This document shows positions 49,717-57,398 of a DNA stretch of 64,000 bases, in pieces (the first letter of the stretch is position 1; each line of letters begins with the position of its first letter). Under the pieces are notes generated by a model. That model worked only from the letters and a program-made list of their open reading frames with translations, was not told the DNA's origin and did not search any database. The DNA is from Ruminococcus sp. GTDB lineage: Bacteria > Bacillota > Clostridia > Oscillospirales > Ruminococcaceae. Both the position numbers and the translations under genes were made by a program. The DNA is taken from positions 152,225 to 216,224 of the forward strand of contig SVNI01000001.1 of assembly GCA_015066975.1 (NCBI GenBank). Direction: 5' to 3'.

Positions 49717-50636
49717 AAACTGGAGTCAAAGAATATCTGTTTCGTCTGACACATCTGTTATTTATCGGACTGATTGCTGTGCAGTTTCTGCCCGATAAGA
49801 CAGGCGGAGAGACTTACTCAAGTTATTTAATCGGCTTTGCAGTCATAGCTGAAATTCTGACACTGGCACTGACTGCATTCATCAATAAGAAAGAAAACCG
49901 TAATTTATTTCTGGATATTGTCGGTTTTGTCTATGCGTTCCTGATTCTCTGGACACTGGCAACTGCCAAGCTGAACCTGCTGAATCCGTCATTATTTCCG
50001 CCGTTCGGAAAGATTCTGGCGCAGTTCGGCGAAGACTGGCAGAAAATTCTGATTAATATCAAGAGTTCTATCGGGATTATTCTGCAAGGTTTTCTGCTGG
50101 CATGTGTTGTAGCCATTCCGCTGGGACTGGTGCTCGGCTGGGCAGCAAGAGCCGGAAATGCCGCAACTTATCTGAGCAAATTTTTCAGTTCAATTCCGCC
50201 GATTGTCTATATTCCTTACGGAATTGCACTGCTCCCGACATTCCGGAGCGTATCGGTATTTGTTATCTTTCTGGCATCTTTCTGGCCGGTATTCGCCGGA
50301 ACGATGAGCGGTGTCCTTCACGTTGAAAAGCGCATCATGGATTCTGCAAAAGTCCTGAACGTCAGCAAGCCGGAACTGTTATTTCAGGTAATTCTGCCGG
50401 CATCACTTCCGCAGATTTTCTTAGGATGCAATCAGGGACTGAGTGTCAGCTTCATTCTGCTGACATCTGCCGAAATGATTGGTGCTCGTGATGGCATGGG
50501 CTATTATGTAAAATACTATTCTGATTTCGGTGATTATACCAGAACCATTACAGGATTGCTTGTCATTGGTATTGTAGTTATTGGGGTGACTTTCCTGTTC
50601 AATCTGTTCCAGAAAAGACTTCTGAAATGGAGATAA
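49713..50636 (+). CDS. ABC transporter permease (SsuC/TauC type)
   Basis: The 307 aa protein has two extra N-terminal helices and then the six-helix BPD_transp core. It contains the EAA-like loop around SAKVLNVSKPELLFQVILPA, which contacts the ATPase. It overlaps the ATPase gene by 4 nt. It ends the operon; I saw no clear terminator after it. The substrate remains open, as for the binding protein. Confidence 0.9.
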   Translation: MKTGVKEYLFRLTHLLFIGLIAVQFLPDKTGGETYSSYLIGFAVIAEILTLALTAFINKKENRNLFLDIVGFVYAFLILWTLATAKLNLLNPSLFPPFGKILAQFGEDWQKILINIKSSIGIILQGFLLACVVAIPLGLVLGWAARAGNAATYLSKFFSSIPPIVYIPYGIALLPTFRSVSVFVIFLASFWPVFAGTMSGVLHVEKRIMDSAKVLNVSKPELLFQVILPASLPQIFLGCNQGLSVSFILLTSAEMIGARDGMGYYVKYYSDFGDYTRTITGLLVIGIVVIGVTFLFNLFQKRLLKWR

Positions 50637-50793
50637 TTCAAAAAATGTGCAGAAAGAGTAATAAATGATTTTGAAATGATTCATTACTTATGAGAATAAC
50701 AGGTGTTGTCTCTCGCAATGAGTCTGTAGTCCAATAAAGCGAAAACTAAACCGTGAGTGCAGAGAATACAGAAAGATTTACAGAGGTGCTAGA

Positions 50794-51261
50794 ATGATTG
50801 TCAGACGATTCAAACATGAGGATTCTGCCGAGCTTGCAGAGGTAATTGCTAAAACTCTGCGAACTACAAATAGCAGGCATTATTCATCTGAATATATTGA
50901 AAATGATATCCGCTTTTTGTCTGCTGAAAAGTTGATTGAACGCTCACACTGGATGCATTTGTATATTGTCTGTGAAGAAAATAAAATTGTCGGATGCGGT
51001 GCAATCGCTCCGTATTGGGATAGGGAAGATGAAAGCAGCTTATTTACGATATTTGTACTTCCTGAATATCAAGGCAAGGGAATTGGACGGAAAATTATCG
51101 AAACTTTGGAACAGGATGAGTATTTTTTAAGAGCAAGGCGAGTCGAAATTCCTTCTTCGATAACAGCAGTAGAATTTTATAGAAAAATGGGTTATGATTA
51201 TAAAAATAACATTGCAGAATTAAATGATGAACAGCTCTATTGTTTGGAAAAATTCAGATGA
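50794..51261 (+). CDS. GNAT-family N-acetyltransferase
   Basis: The 155 aa protein has the acetyl-CoA-binding motif LPEYQGKGIGRKIIETLEQ and the strand IVGCGAIAPYWDREDESSLF. The C-terminus AVEFYRKMGYDYKNNIAEL is typical of the GNAT fold. Acceptor unknown. It is weakly spaced from the ABC operon (about 157 bp) and has GAGGTGC as ribosome site. A hairpin at 51275-51303 ends it. Confidence 0.88.
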   Translation: MIVRRFKHEDSAELAEVIAKTLRTTNSRHYSSEYIENDIRFLSAEKLIERSHWMHLYIVCEENKIVGCGAIAPYWDREDESSLFTIFVLPEYQGKGIGRKIIETLEQDEYFLRARRVEIPSSITAVEFYRKMGYDYKNNIAELNDEQLYCLEKFR

Positions 51262-51487
51262 ATTCAGATTTTTCAAGGCAGTCCCTTTCGGGGGGACTGC
51301 CTTCGCTTTTGTCCTGATTGCGAAACAAGCTTTTTCCCTTTAATAAATAGGCGATAGTTGTTAATGAACCTGAATAAACATATAATTCTGTATGATTCAT
51401 GTCAATAATTTGTTTGCAGTAAGGATACTGAGGGTATCTGTAAGCCAATAAATCAATGATAACATTGGTATCTATAAACAGTTTCAT
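51254..51487 (-). pseudogene. Truncated PIN-domain toxin (VapC-like)
   Basis: 77 codons. The N-terminus MKLFIDTNVIIDLLAYRYPQ holds the first PIN aspartate, with one beta-alpha unit after it (SGSLTTIAYLLKG). The normal length is about 130-140 aa with three more acidic residues. After KGKSLFRNQDK the frame runs into the hairpin and terminator of the GNAT gene (SPPERDCLEKSEFI), so the C-terminal half is gone. The antitoxin gene overlaps by 4 nt and looks intact. The toxin is most likely inactive as an RNase. Confidence 0.7.
51275..51310 (+). terminator. Terminator-like GC-rich hairpin after GNAT
   Basis: AAGGCAGTCCC/GGGACTGCCTT with a TTTCGGG loop, then TTCGCTTTT. It sits where the PIN gene is broken, so it may be part of the element or deletion that removed the rest of the toxin gene. 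Confidence 0.6.
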
Positions 51488-51705
51488 TTTCCGAACCTCT
51501 GTTCCAGATAAGCGTTTCTTGCTTCATCGAAATCAGTAGTGTCGTTGAAAAAATTGGAAGACAGTACATCATCCGTATCACTGATTTTTTCGGAAGTTTC
51601 AGTATAACCTTTATCAGCATACTGACTGAATATTTCTATAAACAAATCCAGTTTATCAGGCGGTAATTCTTTAATAATGCCGATAGCTACTTTTTGTTTG
51701 TCCAT
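51484..51705 (-). CDS. Antitoxin partner of the PIN-domain gene
   Basis: 73 aa, overlapping the PIN gene by 4 nt. The N-terminus DKQKVAIGIIKELPPDKLDL is helical and amphipathic. The C-terminus TTDFDEARNAYLEQRFGK resembles the toxin-wrapping segment of small antitoxins. No clear DNA-binding motif is seen, so it may not repress itself. A GGAGATGATTTT ribosome site supports the start. It is AT-rich. Confidence 0.65.
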   Translation of the reverse strand: MDKQKVAIGIIKELPPDKLDLFIEIFSQYADKGYTETSEKISDTDDVLSSNFFNDTTDFDEARNAYLEQRFGK

Positions 51706-51763
51706 AAAATCATCTCCTTTTGAATGTTATAGCATGATAAAGAAATTCTGTCAATATGAAAAT

Positions 51764-52354
51764 TTAAATATCCTGTTTTGGCTTGTGACGTTGATATTCA
51801 TCATAGAGAAACAGAATAATGAAACCAACAAAGAATAATATCCCTGAAAATTTCCATGAAAATTCTGTGAGTTTGGAATTCTGCGCGATGATTTGCACTG
51901 TACCATTTTGTTTATCCTGTCGGGTAAGTATACCGTCATTACAGCGGTAGATATAATCTGTATTTTCTATCGAGCTGACCAGTTTTCTTTGATAAATATC
52001 CTGAAACTGTTTGTGATTGTCATCTGTTCTCGGAATGTCAAAAGCAGTTGCTTTGTCTTTATCCTGAATGACAATACATTCTATCTGCACACTGTTTTCT
52101 CTGTAAATTATCAGATTTTCGGCATCCCAGCCGATTACCTGCACCGAATGTCCGGGGTCTAGCTCTAAACCGTAAACAAATTCCAGATTTTCATTATATA
52201 TATTTATATGATAATTGCTGAATCCTACAGCGATATATCCATTATCAGAAACATCAAAATAATTGATAATATCCTTTGTTTCTCCGGAAAGAAAATGCAT
52301 CCCCTTGATTTCAGTTTTTTCAGCATCGGGAAATATCTGTAGTATTTGATTCAT
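51764..52354 (-). CDS. Unknown protein with C-terminal membrane anchor
   Basis: 196 aa. The first 165 residues look like a beta-propeller-like or WD-like fragment (FDVSDNGYIAVGFSNYHINI; VIGWDAENLIIYRENSVQI). A single C-terminal helix FSGILFFVGFIILFLYDEY with a basic end acts as a tail anchor. There is no signal peptide, so the soluble part would be cytosolic. It is AT-rich and stands alone. I recognise no family. Confidence 0.6.
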   Translation of the reverse strand: MNQILQIFPDAEKTEIKGMHFLSGETKDIINYFDVSDNGYIAVGFSNYHINIYNENLEFVYGLELDPGHSVQVIGWDAENLIIYRENSVQIECIVIQDKDKATAFDIPRTDDNHKQFQDIYQRKLVSSIENTDYIYRCNDGILTRQDKQNGTVQIIAQNSKLTEFSWKFSGILFFVGFIILFLYDEYQRHKPKQDI

Positions 52355-52476
52355 AGAGCATAGCTTCTTTCTGCACTAAATTTTGTATCAGTATAGCATA
52401 TTTTTCGGGCTTTGTCAAGACAGGGACTGAATCAAGCTATAGGTTTTACCTATAACTAACTATTGATAACTCCTAC

Positions 52477-52505
52477 TTGACAAATAGGAATTATCGGTGT
52501 ATAAT
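52477..52505 (+). promoter_or_regulatory. Promoter of the second phenylacetate-CoA ligase gene
   Basis: -35 TTGACA (52477-52482), 17-bp spacer, -10 TATAAT (52500-52505). A CCTACTT-GAC-AAATAGG near-palindrome overlaps the -35 box. It shares about 39 of 47 positions with the promoter at 47497. Confidence 0.85.
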
Positions 52506-52562
52506 AGATATAGAAACAGAGAACAATCGGTTCTCTTAAAAATAATACGGAGGTAAGATATT

Positions 52563-53918
52563 ATGAGCACTGAAGTCATCAAACGTGATGTCAATAATAA
52601 ATTCTGGGATGAGGAACTTGAAACCATGCCTCATGCCAAACTCGAAGAACTCCAGCTGGAACGCCTGAAAGAAATGGTGAAATTCGCCTATGAAAATGCG
52701 CCTTACTATAAGCGTTCTTTCGATGAAGCAGGTGTCAAGCCGGAAGATATCAAATCTCTTGACGATTTGGCAAAATTCCCGTTCATCACCAAAATCACCC
52801 AGAGAGAAACACAGGGCAAAGGCTCTTTCCTCGGCGAACTCTGCGCCGTTCCGGAAGAAGATGTCATCTTTATTTCCACATCTTCCGGCTCTACCGGTGT
52901 ACCGACAATGAGCCCGTTCACCAAAGAGGATTTTGACGAATTCCAGAACACCGAAAGCCGTTGGTTCTGGCAGGTCGGCATGAGACCCAATGACAGATAT
53001 GTTCATGCTCTGAACTTCTCGCTTTATGTCGGCGGTCCTGACGTTATCGGCGCACAGAATCTCGGCGCACTCTGTATCTGGGGCGGTACACTTCCGAGTG
53101 AAAGATTGTTATTCGTTCTGAAAACCTATCAGCCTACAGTTATCTGGACAAGTCCTTCCTATGCATGGCAGTTAGGCGAAAAAGCAAAGAAAGCCGGAAT
53201 CGACCCGAAAACTGACCTCAATATCAAGAAAATCATTGTTGCCGGAGAACTCGGCGGTTCAATTCCTGCTACCAGAAAGGCAATCGAAGACCTCTGGGGT
53301 GCAGAACTCTATGACTTCTATGGATTATCTGATATTTTCGGTGCATGTGCCGCACACTGCGAATATCATGACGGCCTGCACATCTGCGAAGACCAGATTT
53401 ATGTTGAAACTGTGGATATCCATACAGGTGAAATTCTTCCTCCCGGCGAAACCGGTGAGCTGGTTTATACAACGCTCCGCAAGAAAGCAAGACCGCTTAT
53501 CAGATTCAGAACAGGCGATATCGGCAGAATTGACCGTACTCCCTGCAAATGCGGACGCACACACGGCAGAATCTACATCAACGGCAGAAAAGATGACATG
53601 TTTATTGTTTCCGCAGTGAATGTATTTCCGAGCGATATTGAAGCTGTTATCCGTGACCTTGACGGTATTACAGGTGAATATTTAATCAGAATCTTCGAGA
53701 AAGACCTCACCTGCAAATATGCTGTCGAAATCGAGAAGAATTCCGATAATCCGGAAACTGATGAAGAAGTCGCTAACAAGACATCTGCTGCACTGAAGGC
53801 AAGAATCGGTGTAAAGCCTGCAAAGGTGATTGTACATCCGGACGGCGGACTCGGCACACGTTCCGAGCACAAGTCAAAGCGTATCATTGATGAAAGAACG
53901 CTGAATTACAATATTTGA
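52563..53918 (+). CDS. Phenylacetate-CoA ligase (second copy)
   Basis: 451 aa aryl-CoA ligase related to the gene at 42842. Its P-loop is FISTSSGSTGVPT and its Y-G-L motif is YGLSDIFGACA, where the first copy has YGLTEIAG; the Asp in place of Glu may alter nucleotide handling. RFRTGDIGRIDRTPC and GRKDDMFIVSAVNVFPSDIE are present, and the C-terminal SEHKSKRIIDE lysine is kept. The N-terminal LERLKEMVKFAYENAPYYK fits the PaaK family. AGGAGGT-like sequence (CGGAGGTAAG) serves the ATG. It has its own promoter and terminator, which suggests different control from the first copy. Confidence 0.9.
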   Translation: MSTEVIKRDVNNKFWDEELETMPHAKLEELQLERLKEMVKFAYENAPYYKRSFDEAGVKPEDIKSLDDLAKFPFITKITQRETQGKGSFLGELCAVPEEDVIFISTSSGSTGVPTMSPFTKEDFDEFQNTESRWFWQVGMRPNDRYVHALNFSLYVGGPDVIGAQNLGALCIWGGTLPSERLLFVLKTYQPTVIWTSPSYAWQLGEKAKKAGIDPKTDLNIKKIIVAGELGGSIPATRKAIEDLWGAELYDFYGLSDIFGACAAHCEYHDGLHICEDQIYVETVDIHTGEILPPGETGELVYTTLRKKARPLIRFRTGDIGRIDRTPCKCGRTHGRIYINGRKDDMFIVSAVNVFPSDIEAVIRDLDGITGEYLIRIFEKDLTCKYAVEIEKNSDNPETDEEVANKTSAALKARIGVKPAKVIVHPDGGLGTRSEHKSKRIIDERTLNYNI

Positions 53919-53950
53919 GAAAGTTTCATCATCCAAATCATAAAAAAATC

Positions 53951-53990
53951 AGCCGTTTTTGCAGAGATGCAGGAACGGCTGCATTTTTTT
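53951..53990 (+). terminator. Terminator of the second phenylacetate-CoA ligase gene
   Basis: Stem AGCCGTT/AACGGCT, with an inner TGCA/TGCA extension, followed by GCATTTTTTT. Confidence 0.8.
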
Positions 53991-54010
53991 AAACAAAATT
54001 ATTATTGAAA

Positions 54011-54046
54011 AACAGGAAACGGATTTTTTCCGTTTCCTGTTTTTTA
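54011..54046 (-). terminator. Terminator of lysC
   Basis: Perfect hairpin AACAGGAAACGGA/TCCGTTTCCTGTT with T-runs on both sides. It serves lysC from the minus strand and backs up the ligase gene from the plus strand. Confidence 0.88.
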
Positions 54047-54061
54047 GAAATTGATTTTAAA

Positions 54062-55387
54062 TTACAGTGTGGAGGCTACGAACGCATCATAAATGCATCT
54101 GATTGCCTGATGCAGGTCATGTTCGTTCACACCGACAATAACATTCAGTTCGCTTGAGCCTTGGTCAATCATCTTGACGTTGATTCTTGCATGTGCCAGA
54201 GATGCAAAGATTCTTGCAGCCGTGCCACGGGTCTTTCTCATGCCTCTGCCGACAACTGCCAGCATAGCAATATCGGGTTCAATTTCGAGAGAATCCGGAT
54301 TGACAGCTTTTCTTAGCTCGGAGAGAAGCTGTTCTTCTTTGCCCTTGAGTGCATCGGCATCAGCAATAATGCTCAGGGTATCAATACCAGAAGGCATATG
54401 CTCTACCAGAATGCCCATATCAGCAAATACATTCAGAACATCACGGACAAAGCCGACTTCACTGTTCATCATGGCTTTTTCCATGTTGACAGCACAGAAG
54501 CCTTTCTTTCCGGCGATTCCGGTGATAGTTCTCAGGCTGACTTCTTCGGCATCAGTATCAGCGACGATAAGAGTGCCGGGGTCTTCGGGGCGGTTGGTAT
54601 TCTTGATGTTAATCGGAATGCCGACTGTTCTTACAGGGAAGATAGCATCTTCATGCAGAACGGAAAAGCCCATATAAGAAAGTTCTCTTAATTCTTTATA
54701 AGTGATAACCGGAATCACAACCGGATTTTCTACAACACGGGGGTCAGCAACCAAAACGCCGGAAACATCCGTCCAGTTTTCATAAACAGATGCATGTAAT
54801 GCACGGGCTACGAGAGAACCTGTCACATCAGAACCGCCTCTGGAAAATGTTCTGACAACACCACTCAGAGATTTTCCGTAAAAACCGGGGATAACAGCGC
54901 ATTCCACGTTCTTGAAGCGTTCGCGCATTTTAGCTCTTGTTTCCTTGCGGAGCATGACACCTTCATCACTGAATACAACCACATCAGCAGCGTCGATAAA
55001 TTCAAAGCCGAGATAAGCGGCGATAATCTTGCCGTTGAGGAACTCACCACGGCTTGCAGCATATTCTTTTCCGGCAGTAGCCAGATGACTCTTGATATCT
55101 TCAAATTCTTTATCAAGAGAAAAATTCATACCCAGACCGGAAATAATATCGTTATAACGGGTCTTGATGTTCTCGAAATCTTTTTCAAAATTTTCTCCGA
55201 GGCTAGCTTTTTCGTAGCAGGCATAGAGCATATCAGTGACTTTGATATCATCGGAGAAACGCTTGCCGGGGGCAGAAGGAACGACGAAACGGCGTTCGGA
55301 ATCGGACTTTATGATATCGGCGGCCTTTTTGATTTGGTTTGCATCTGCGAGACTGCTTCCGCCGAATTTGACTACTTTGACACTCAT
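54062..55387 (-). CDS. lysC: Aspartate kinase
   Basis: First step of the Lys/Thr/Met/diaminopimelate pathway. The 441 aa protein starts VVKFGGSSLADANQI. The catalytic core has SRGGSDVTGSLVARAL and WTDVSGVLVADPRVV. Two ACT domains lie at about 300-440 (ILVEHMPSGIDTLSII; INVKMIDQGSSELNVIVGV) for feedback control. There is no homoserine dehydrogenase fusion. This is the clostridial monofunctional form. It supplies homoserine for the O-acetylhomoserine route of metY. No lysine riboswitch fits in the short leader. Confidence 0.95.
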   Translation of the reverse strand: MSVKVVKFGGSSLADANQIKKAADIIKSDSERRFVVPSAPGKRFSDDIKVTDMLYACYEKASLGENFEKDFENIKTRYNDIISGLGMNFSLDKEFEDIKSHLATAGKEYAASRGEFLNGKIIAAYLGFEFIDAADVVVFSDEGVMLRKETRAKMRERFKNVECAVIPGFYGKSLSGVVRTFSRGGSDVTGSLVARALHASVYENWTDVSGVLVADPRVVENPVVIPVITYKELRELSYMGFSVLHEDAIFPVRTVGIPINIKNTNRPEDPGTLIVADTDAEEVSLRTITGIAGKKGFCAVNMEKAMMNSEVGFVRDVLNVFADMGILVEHMPSGIDTLSIIADADALKGKEEQLLSELRKAVNPDSLEIEPDIAMLAVVGRGMRKTRGTAARIFASLAHARINVKMIDQGSSELNVIVGVNEHDLHQAIRCIYDAFVASTL

Positions 55388-55425
55388 GATAAAAAATCCT
55401 TTCTCACATGTATAATATATTATTA

Positions 55426-55454
55426 ATTATATGCGATTTTTGCCGAAAAATCAA
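55426..55454 (-). promoter_or_regulatory. Promoter of lysC
   Basis: Minus strand -35 TTGATT (55454-55449), 17-bp spacer, -10 TATAAT (55431-55426). Confidence 0.72.
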
Positions 55455-55531
55455 TTGGAAATCACAACAAATTTTACAGATGAAAAAATGATTTTTTGTC
55501 GAATACGACTGTATTCGTCACAAGGACAGTT

Positions 55532-55867
55532 TTACTTCTTCTGATTTTCCAGAAGCATATCTACAAGCTGTTCTACTCTGCCTTTGTTGCGTTCAGTAAG
55601 GATTCTGTACTGCTGAATTATATTTTTTTCATCGCTGTTGAGATGTAGTTGACTTTCAAAATGTTTAGTTTCGGTTCTTCCTGCAATATAATCGAGGCTT
55701 ACTTGATAAAAATCAGCAAGCAATACAGCAAAATCTAATGGAATAGTGTGTTTTCCTTGTTCGTAGTAAGTGTAGGTGCTTTTATTCACATATAATTTTT
55801 TACATAATGTTTCTTGTGTCAGGTCATTGTCTTCTCTTAAATCACGGATTCTTTTGTAATGTTTCAT
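55532..55867 (-). CDS. XRE-family transcriptional regulator
   Basis: The 111 aa protein has a single Cro/CI HTH at the N-terminus (IRDLREDNDLTQETLCKKLY; STYTYYEQGKHTIPLDFAVL) and a helical C-terminal part for dimerisation (IIQQYRILTERNKGRVEQLV). Residues LADFYQVSLDYIAGRT are typical of phage- or TA-like XRE regulators. It diverges from the 56032 gene; three repeats at 55910-55990 lie between them and one would cover its own promoter. AT-rich. Probably represses both directions. Confidence 0.87.
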   Translation of the reverse strand: MKHYKRIRDLREDNDLTQETLCKKLYVNKSTYTYYEQGKHTIPLDFAVLLADFYQVSLDYIAGRTETKHFESQLHLNSDEKNIIQQYRILTERNKGRVEQLVDMLLENQKK

Positions 55868-55909
55868 AAGAAATGACTCCTTAATTTATTGTACTTTAAC
55901 AAGATTATA

Positions 55910-55990
55910 CCACAAATTATGTATTTTACTTGACAAAATGCCACTATCATGGTATAATATTTTTAACTTCCACAATTATGGTATTTTAGA
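55910..55990 (+). repeat. Three operator-like direct repeats in the XRE divergent promoter
   Basis: Copies start at 55910, 55941 and 55970 (31 and 29 bp apart). Each begins CCAC and continues A(A/T)-x-(A/C)-TATGGTAT-like; copies 2 and 3 contain CCA-N6-TGG. Spacing near three helical turns places the sites on one face of DNA. They overlap the plus promoter at 55930-55958. Confidence 0.6.
55930..55958 (+). promoter_or_regulatory. Promoter of the 56032 gene
   Basis: -35 TTGACA (55930-55935), 17-bp spacer, -10 TATAAT (55953-55958). It is consensus and covered by the repeats. Confidence 0.82.
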
Positions 55991-56031
55991 TGAAAATACA
56001 ATGAATCATGAATTTTAAGGAGGCAGAAGCA

Positions 56032-56736
56032 ATGAAATTGAACGAAAAAAAGACAGAGTTAACTATTGCAGGGATTGGTAGTGCATTAGTCATTATTACA
56101 ACTATTGTTGCCAATTTAAGCGAAATTGACAGGAACAAAAAAGAAAAAGAAACGACTCCTACAGAAACAACAATTGTCATAGGCGAAGAAAGTCAAGAAG
56201 AAAATGAAAAAATAGTTGAAACTGTAATTGTAAAAGAGGTTGAAACTATATTTATAAAAGAAACACCAGAAACATCAACAACTGAATTTGTTACTGAAGC
56301 TCCGACAGAACCAAAACCTAAAGAAAAAAAGACCCGACTTACAAGTTTAGATTATTTTAACGCTTCTGACGATAATGGAGGATTCTTTATTAAAGGCTCT
56401 GAAAAGGATAATCTCGGAAATGCCCATACAGATGTATTAATTCCTCATTATTGGTTGAATTGTTGGACACAGTATTATATTAATAGAAAATATAACTCGT
56501 TTTCTGGTACAGTGTTTTTGACATATGATGCAAAAACAGAAACAGGAAGTCATATTTTTGAAGTTTATGGAGACGATACGTTACTATATTCTTATGAATT
56601 TACTGCTGGTGTTTTACCACAAGAATTTACTGTAGATGTTACAGATGTTGAGATACTCGAACTTAGACGAATTAGTTCGGGCACTAGATATTACTGTTTT
56701 GGTATCAGTGATGCTATTTTAACCAGTTATGAATAA
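56032..56736 (+). CDS. Membrane-anchored protein with NPCBM-like domain
   Basis: About 234 aa from ATG 56032 (TTAAGGAGG upstream). An N-terminal helix (TIAGIGSALVIITTIVANL) anchors it. A Thr/Glu/Lys-rich linker spans about 35-105. A C-terminal beta-domain resembles NPCBM-type carbohydrate-binding modules (YNSFSGTVFLTYDAKTETGS; FEVYGDDTLLYSYEFTAG). It is AT-rich, with codon use unlike its neighbours (many AAA, ACA, TTA), which suggests recent transfer. The divergent XRE gene is probably its regulator. Ligand unknown. The fold assignment is by pattern only. Confidence 0.68.
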   Translation: MKLNEKKTELTIAGIGSALVIITTIVANLSEIDRNKKEKETTPTETTIVIGEESQEENEKIVETVIVKEVETIFIKETPETSTTEFVTEAPTEPKPKEKKTRLTSLDYFNASDDNGGFFIKGSEKDNLGNAHTDVLIPHYWLNCWTQYYINRKYNSFSGTVFLTYDAKTETGSHIFEVYGDDTLLYSYEFTAGVLPQEFTVDVTDVEILELRRISSGTRYYCFGISDAILTSYE

Positions 56737-56741
56737 AAACG

Positions 56742-56786
56742 AAATCCCTCGATTTTGCATCGGGGGATGATTTTATTTTTTTCTGA
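56742..56786 (+). repeat. Direct repeat / terminator, left copy
   Basis: An AAATCCC(T)CGAT hairpin sequence continues into ATCGGGGGATGATTTTATTTTTT and ends in CTGA. It is the terminator of the 56032 gene and closely matches the copy at 57355-57398 (about 40 of 44 positions). Confidence 0.8.
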
Positions 56787-56792
56787 AATCCC

Positions 56793-56821
56793 TTGCTTTT
56801 CTTTCTGGTTTGCTGTATAAT
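56793..56821 (+). promoter_or_regulatory. Promoter of the Doc toxin-antitoxin pair
   Basis: -35 TTGCTT (56793-56798), 17-bp spacer, -10 TATAAT (56816-56821). Leader of about 15 nt with AGGAGGTG. Confidence 0.72.
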
Positions 56822-56842
56822 AAAATCAGGAGGTGCATCGCG

Positions 56843-56977
56843 ATGAATACAGATTTCAATAAAACGGATGACCAGAATTCCGAAACAATTCAGAACGCAT
56901 CCGATGAAGAAGTAAAAGCAGTTTCTGATGAGCTGATACAGCGCAATCTTGAAGTGTATAAGGAGTTAGCGAAATGA
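56843..56977 (+). CDS. Small antitoxin of the Doc-type toxin
   Basis: 44 codons, ATG 56843, with an AGGAGGTG ribosome site 8 nt upstream. It is acidic (MNTDFNKTDDQNSETIQN, then SDEEVKAVSDELIQRNLEVY) and ends with a helix of the kind that plugs a Fic/Doc active site. Its stop overlaps the toxin ATG (ATGA), so the two are coupled. The N-terminal DNA-binding domain of Phd antitoxins is absent; that is the main oddity. Confidence 0.75.
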   Translation: MNTDFNKTDDQNSETIQNASDEEVKAVSDELIQRNLEVYKELAK

Positions 56978-57351
56978 AACGTCTTTCAAAAGAACAGGTA
57001 CTTGCTCTGCATCAGGCATTAATAGCCGTTTCAGGCGGTTCGGAAAGAATCCGGGATGAAAGACTGCTGGATTCCGCCTTGAATGCGCCGTTTCAGACGT
57101 TTTCCGGAACGGAGCTTTATCCCACTTTGCTGGAAAAAGCCGGACGGCTCGGCTTCGGACTGATAAAGAATCATCCGTTTGTGGACGGCAATAAAAGAAT
57201 CGGCGTGCATGTCATGCTGGTATTTCTGAAACTGAACAATATCGAGCTGTTTTATCAGGATGAAGAACTGATACAGTTAATTCTGAATATTGCATCCGGC
57301 GAACAAGACGACAGACAGTTTCTGGCATGGATTCAGGAACATGTGAAATAA
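56974..57351 (+). CDS. doc: Doc-type Fic toxin (death on curing)
   Basis: 125 aa, the usual Doc length. The Fic motif reads HPFVDGNKRIG (residues 67-77). As in Doc, a lysine follows GN (the NKR form). Doc phosphorylates EF-Tu, while other Fic enzymes AMPylate targets. The N-terminal block LSKEQVLALHQALIAVSGGS and LLDSALNAPFQTFSGTELYP are typical of the family. The gene lies 4 nt into the antitoxin stop. The pair is bracketed by near-identical 44-bp repeats. Toxin activity is inferred. Confidence 0.9.
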   Translation: MKRLSKEQVLALHQALIAVSGGSERIRDERLLDSALNAPFQTFSGTELYPTLLEKAGRLGFGLIKNHPFVDGNKRIGVHVMLVFLKLNNIELFYQDEELIQLILNIASGEQDDRQFLAWIQEHVK

Positions 57352-57354
57352 AAC

Positions 57355-57398
57355 AAATCCCCCGATTTCGTATCGGGGGATGATTTTATTTTTTCTGA
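57355..57398 (+). repeat. Direct repeat / two-way terminator, right copy
   Basis: AAATCCCCCGAT-TTCGT-ATCGGGGGATGATTTT followed by ATTTTTTCTGA. It ends the Doc gene, and from the minus strand also the AI-2E gene. It matches the left copy at 56742-56786. Confidence 0.8.

Noticed and set aside
50637..50793. Small gene between the ABC permease and GNAT
   Set aside because: Only very short frames without ribosome sites were found; I see no clear promoter or terminator either.
55388..55460. Lysine riboswitch upstream of lysC
   Set aside because: The promoter lies about 40 bp before the start codon, which leaves no room for the roughly 180-nt L-box.
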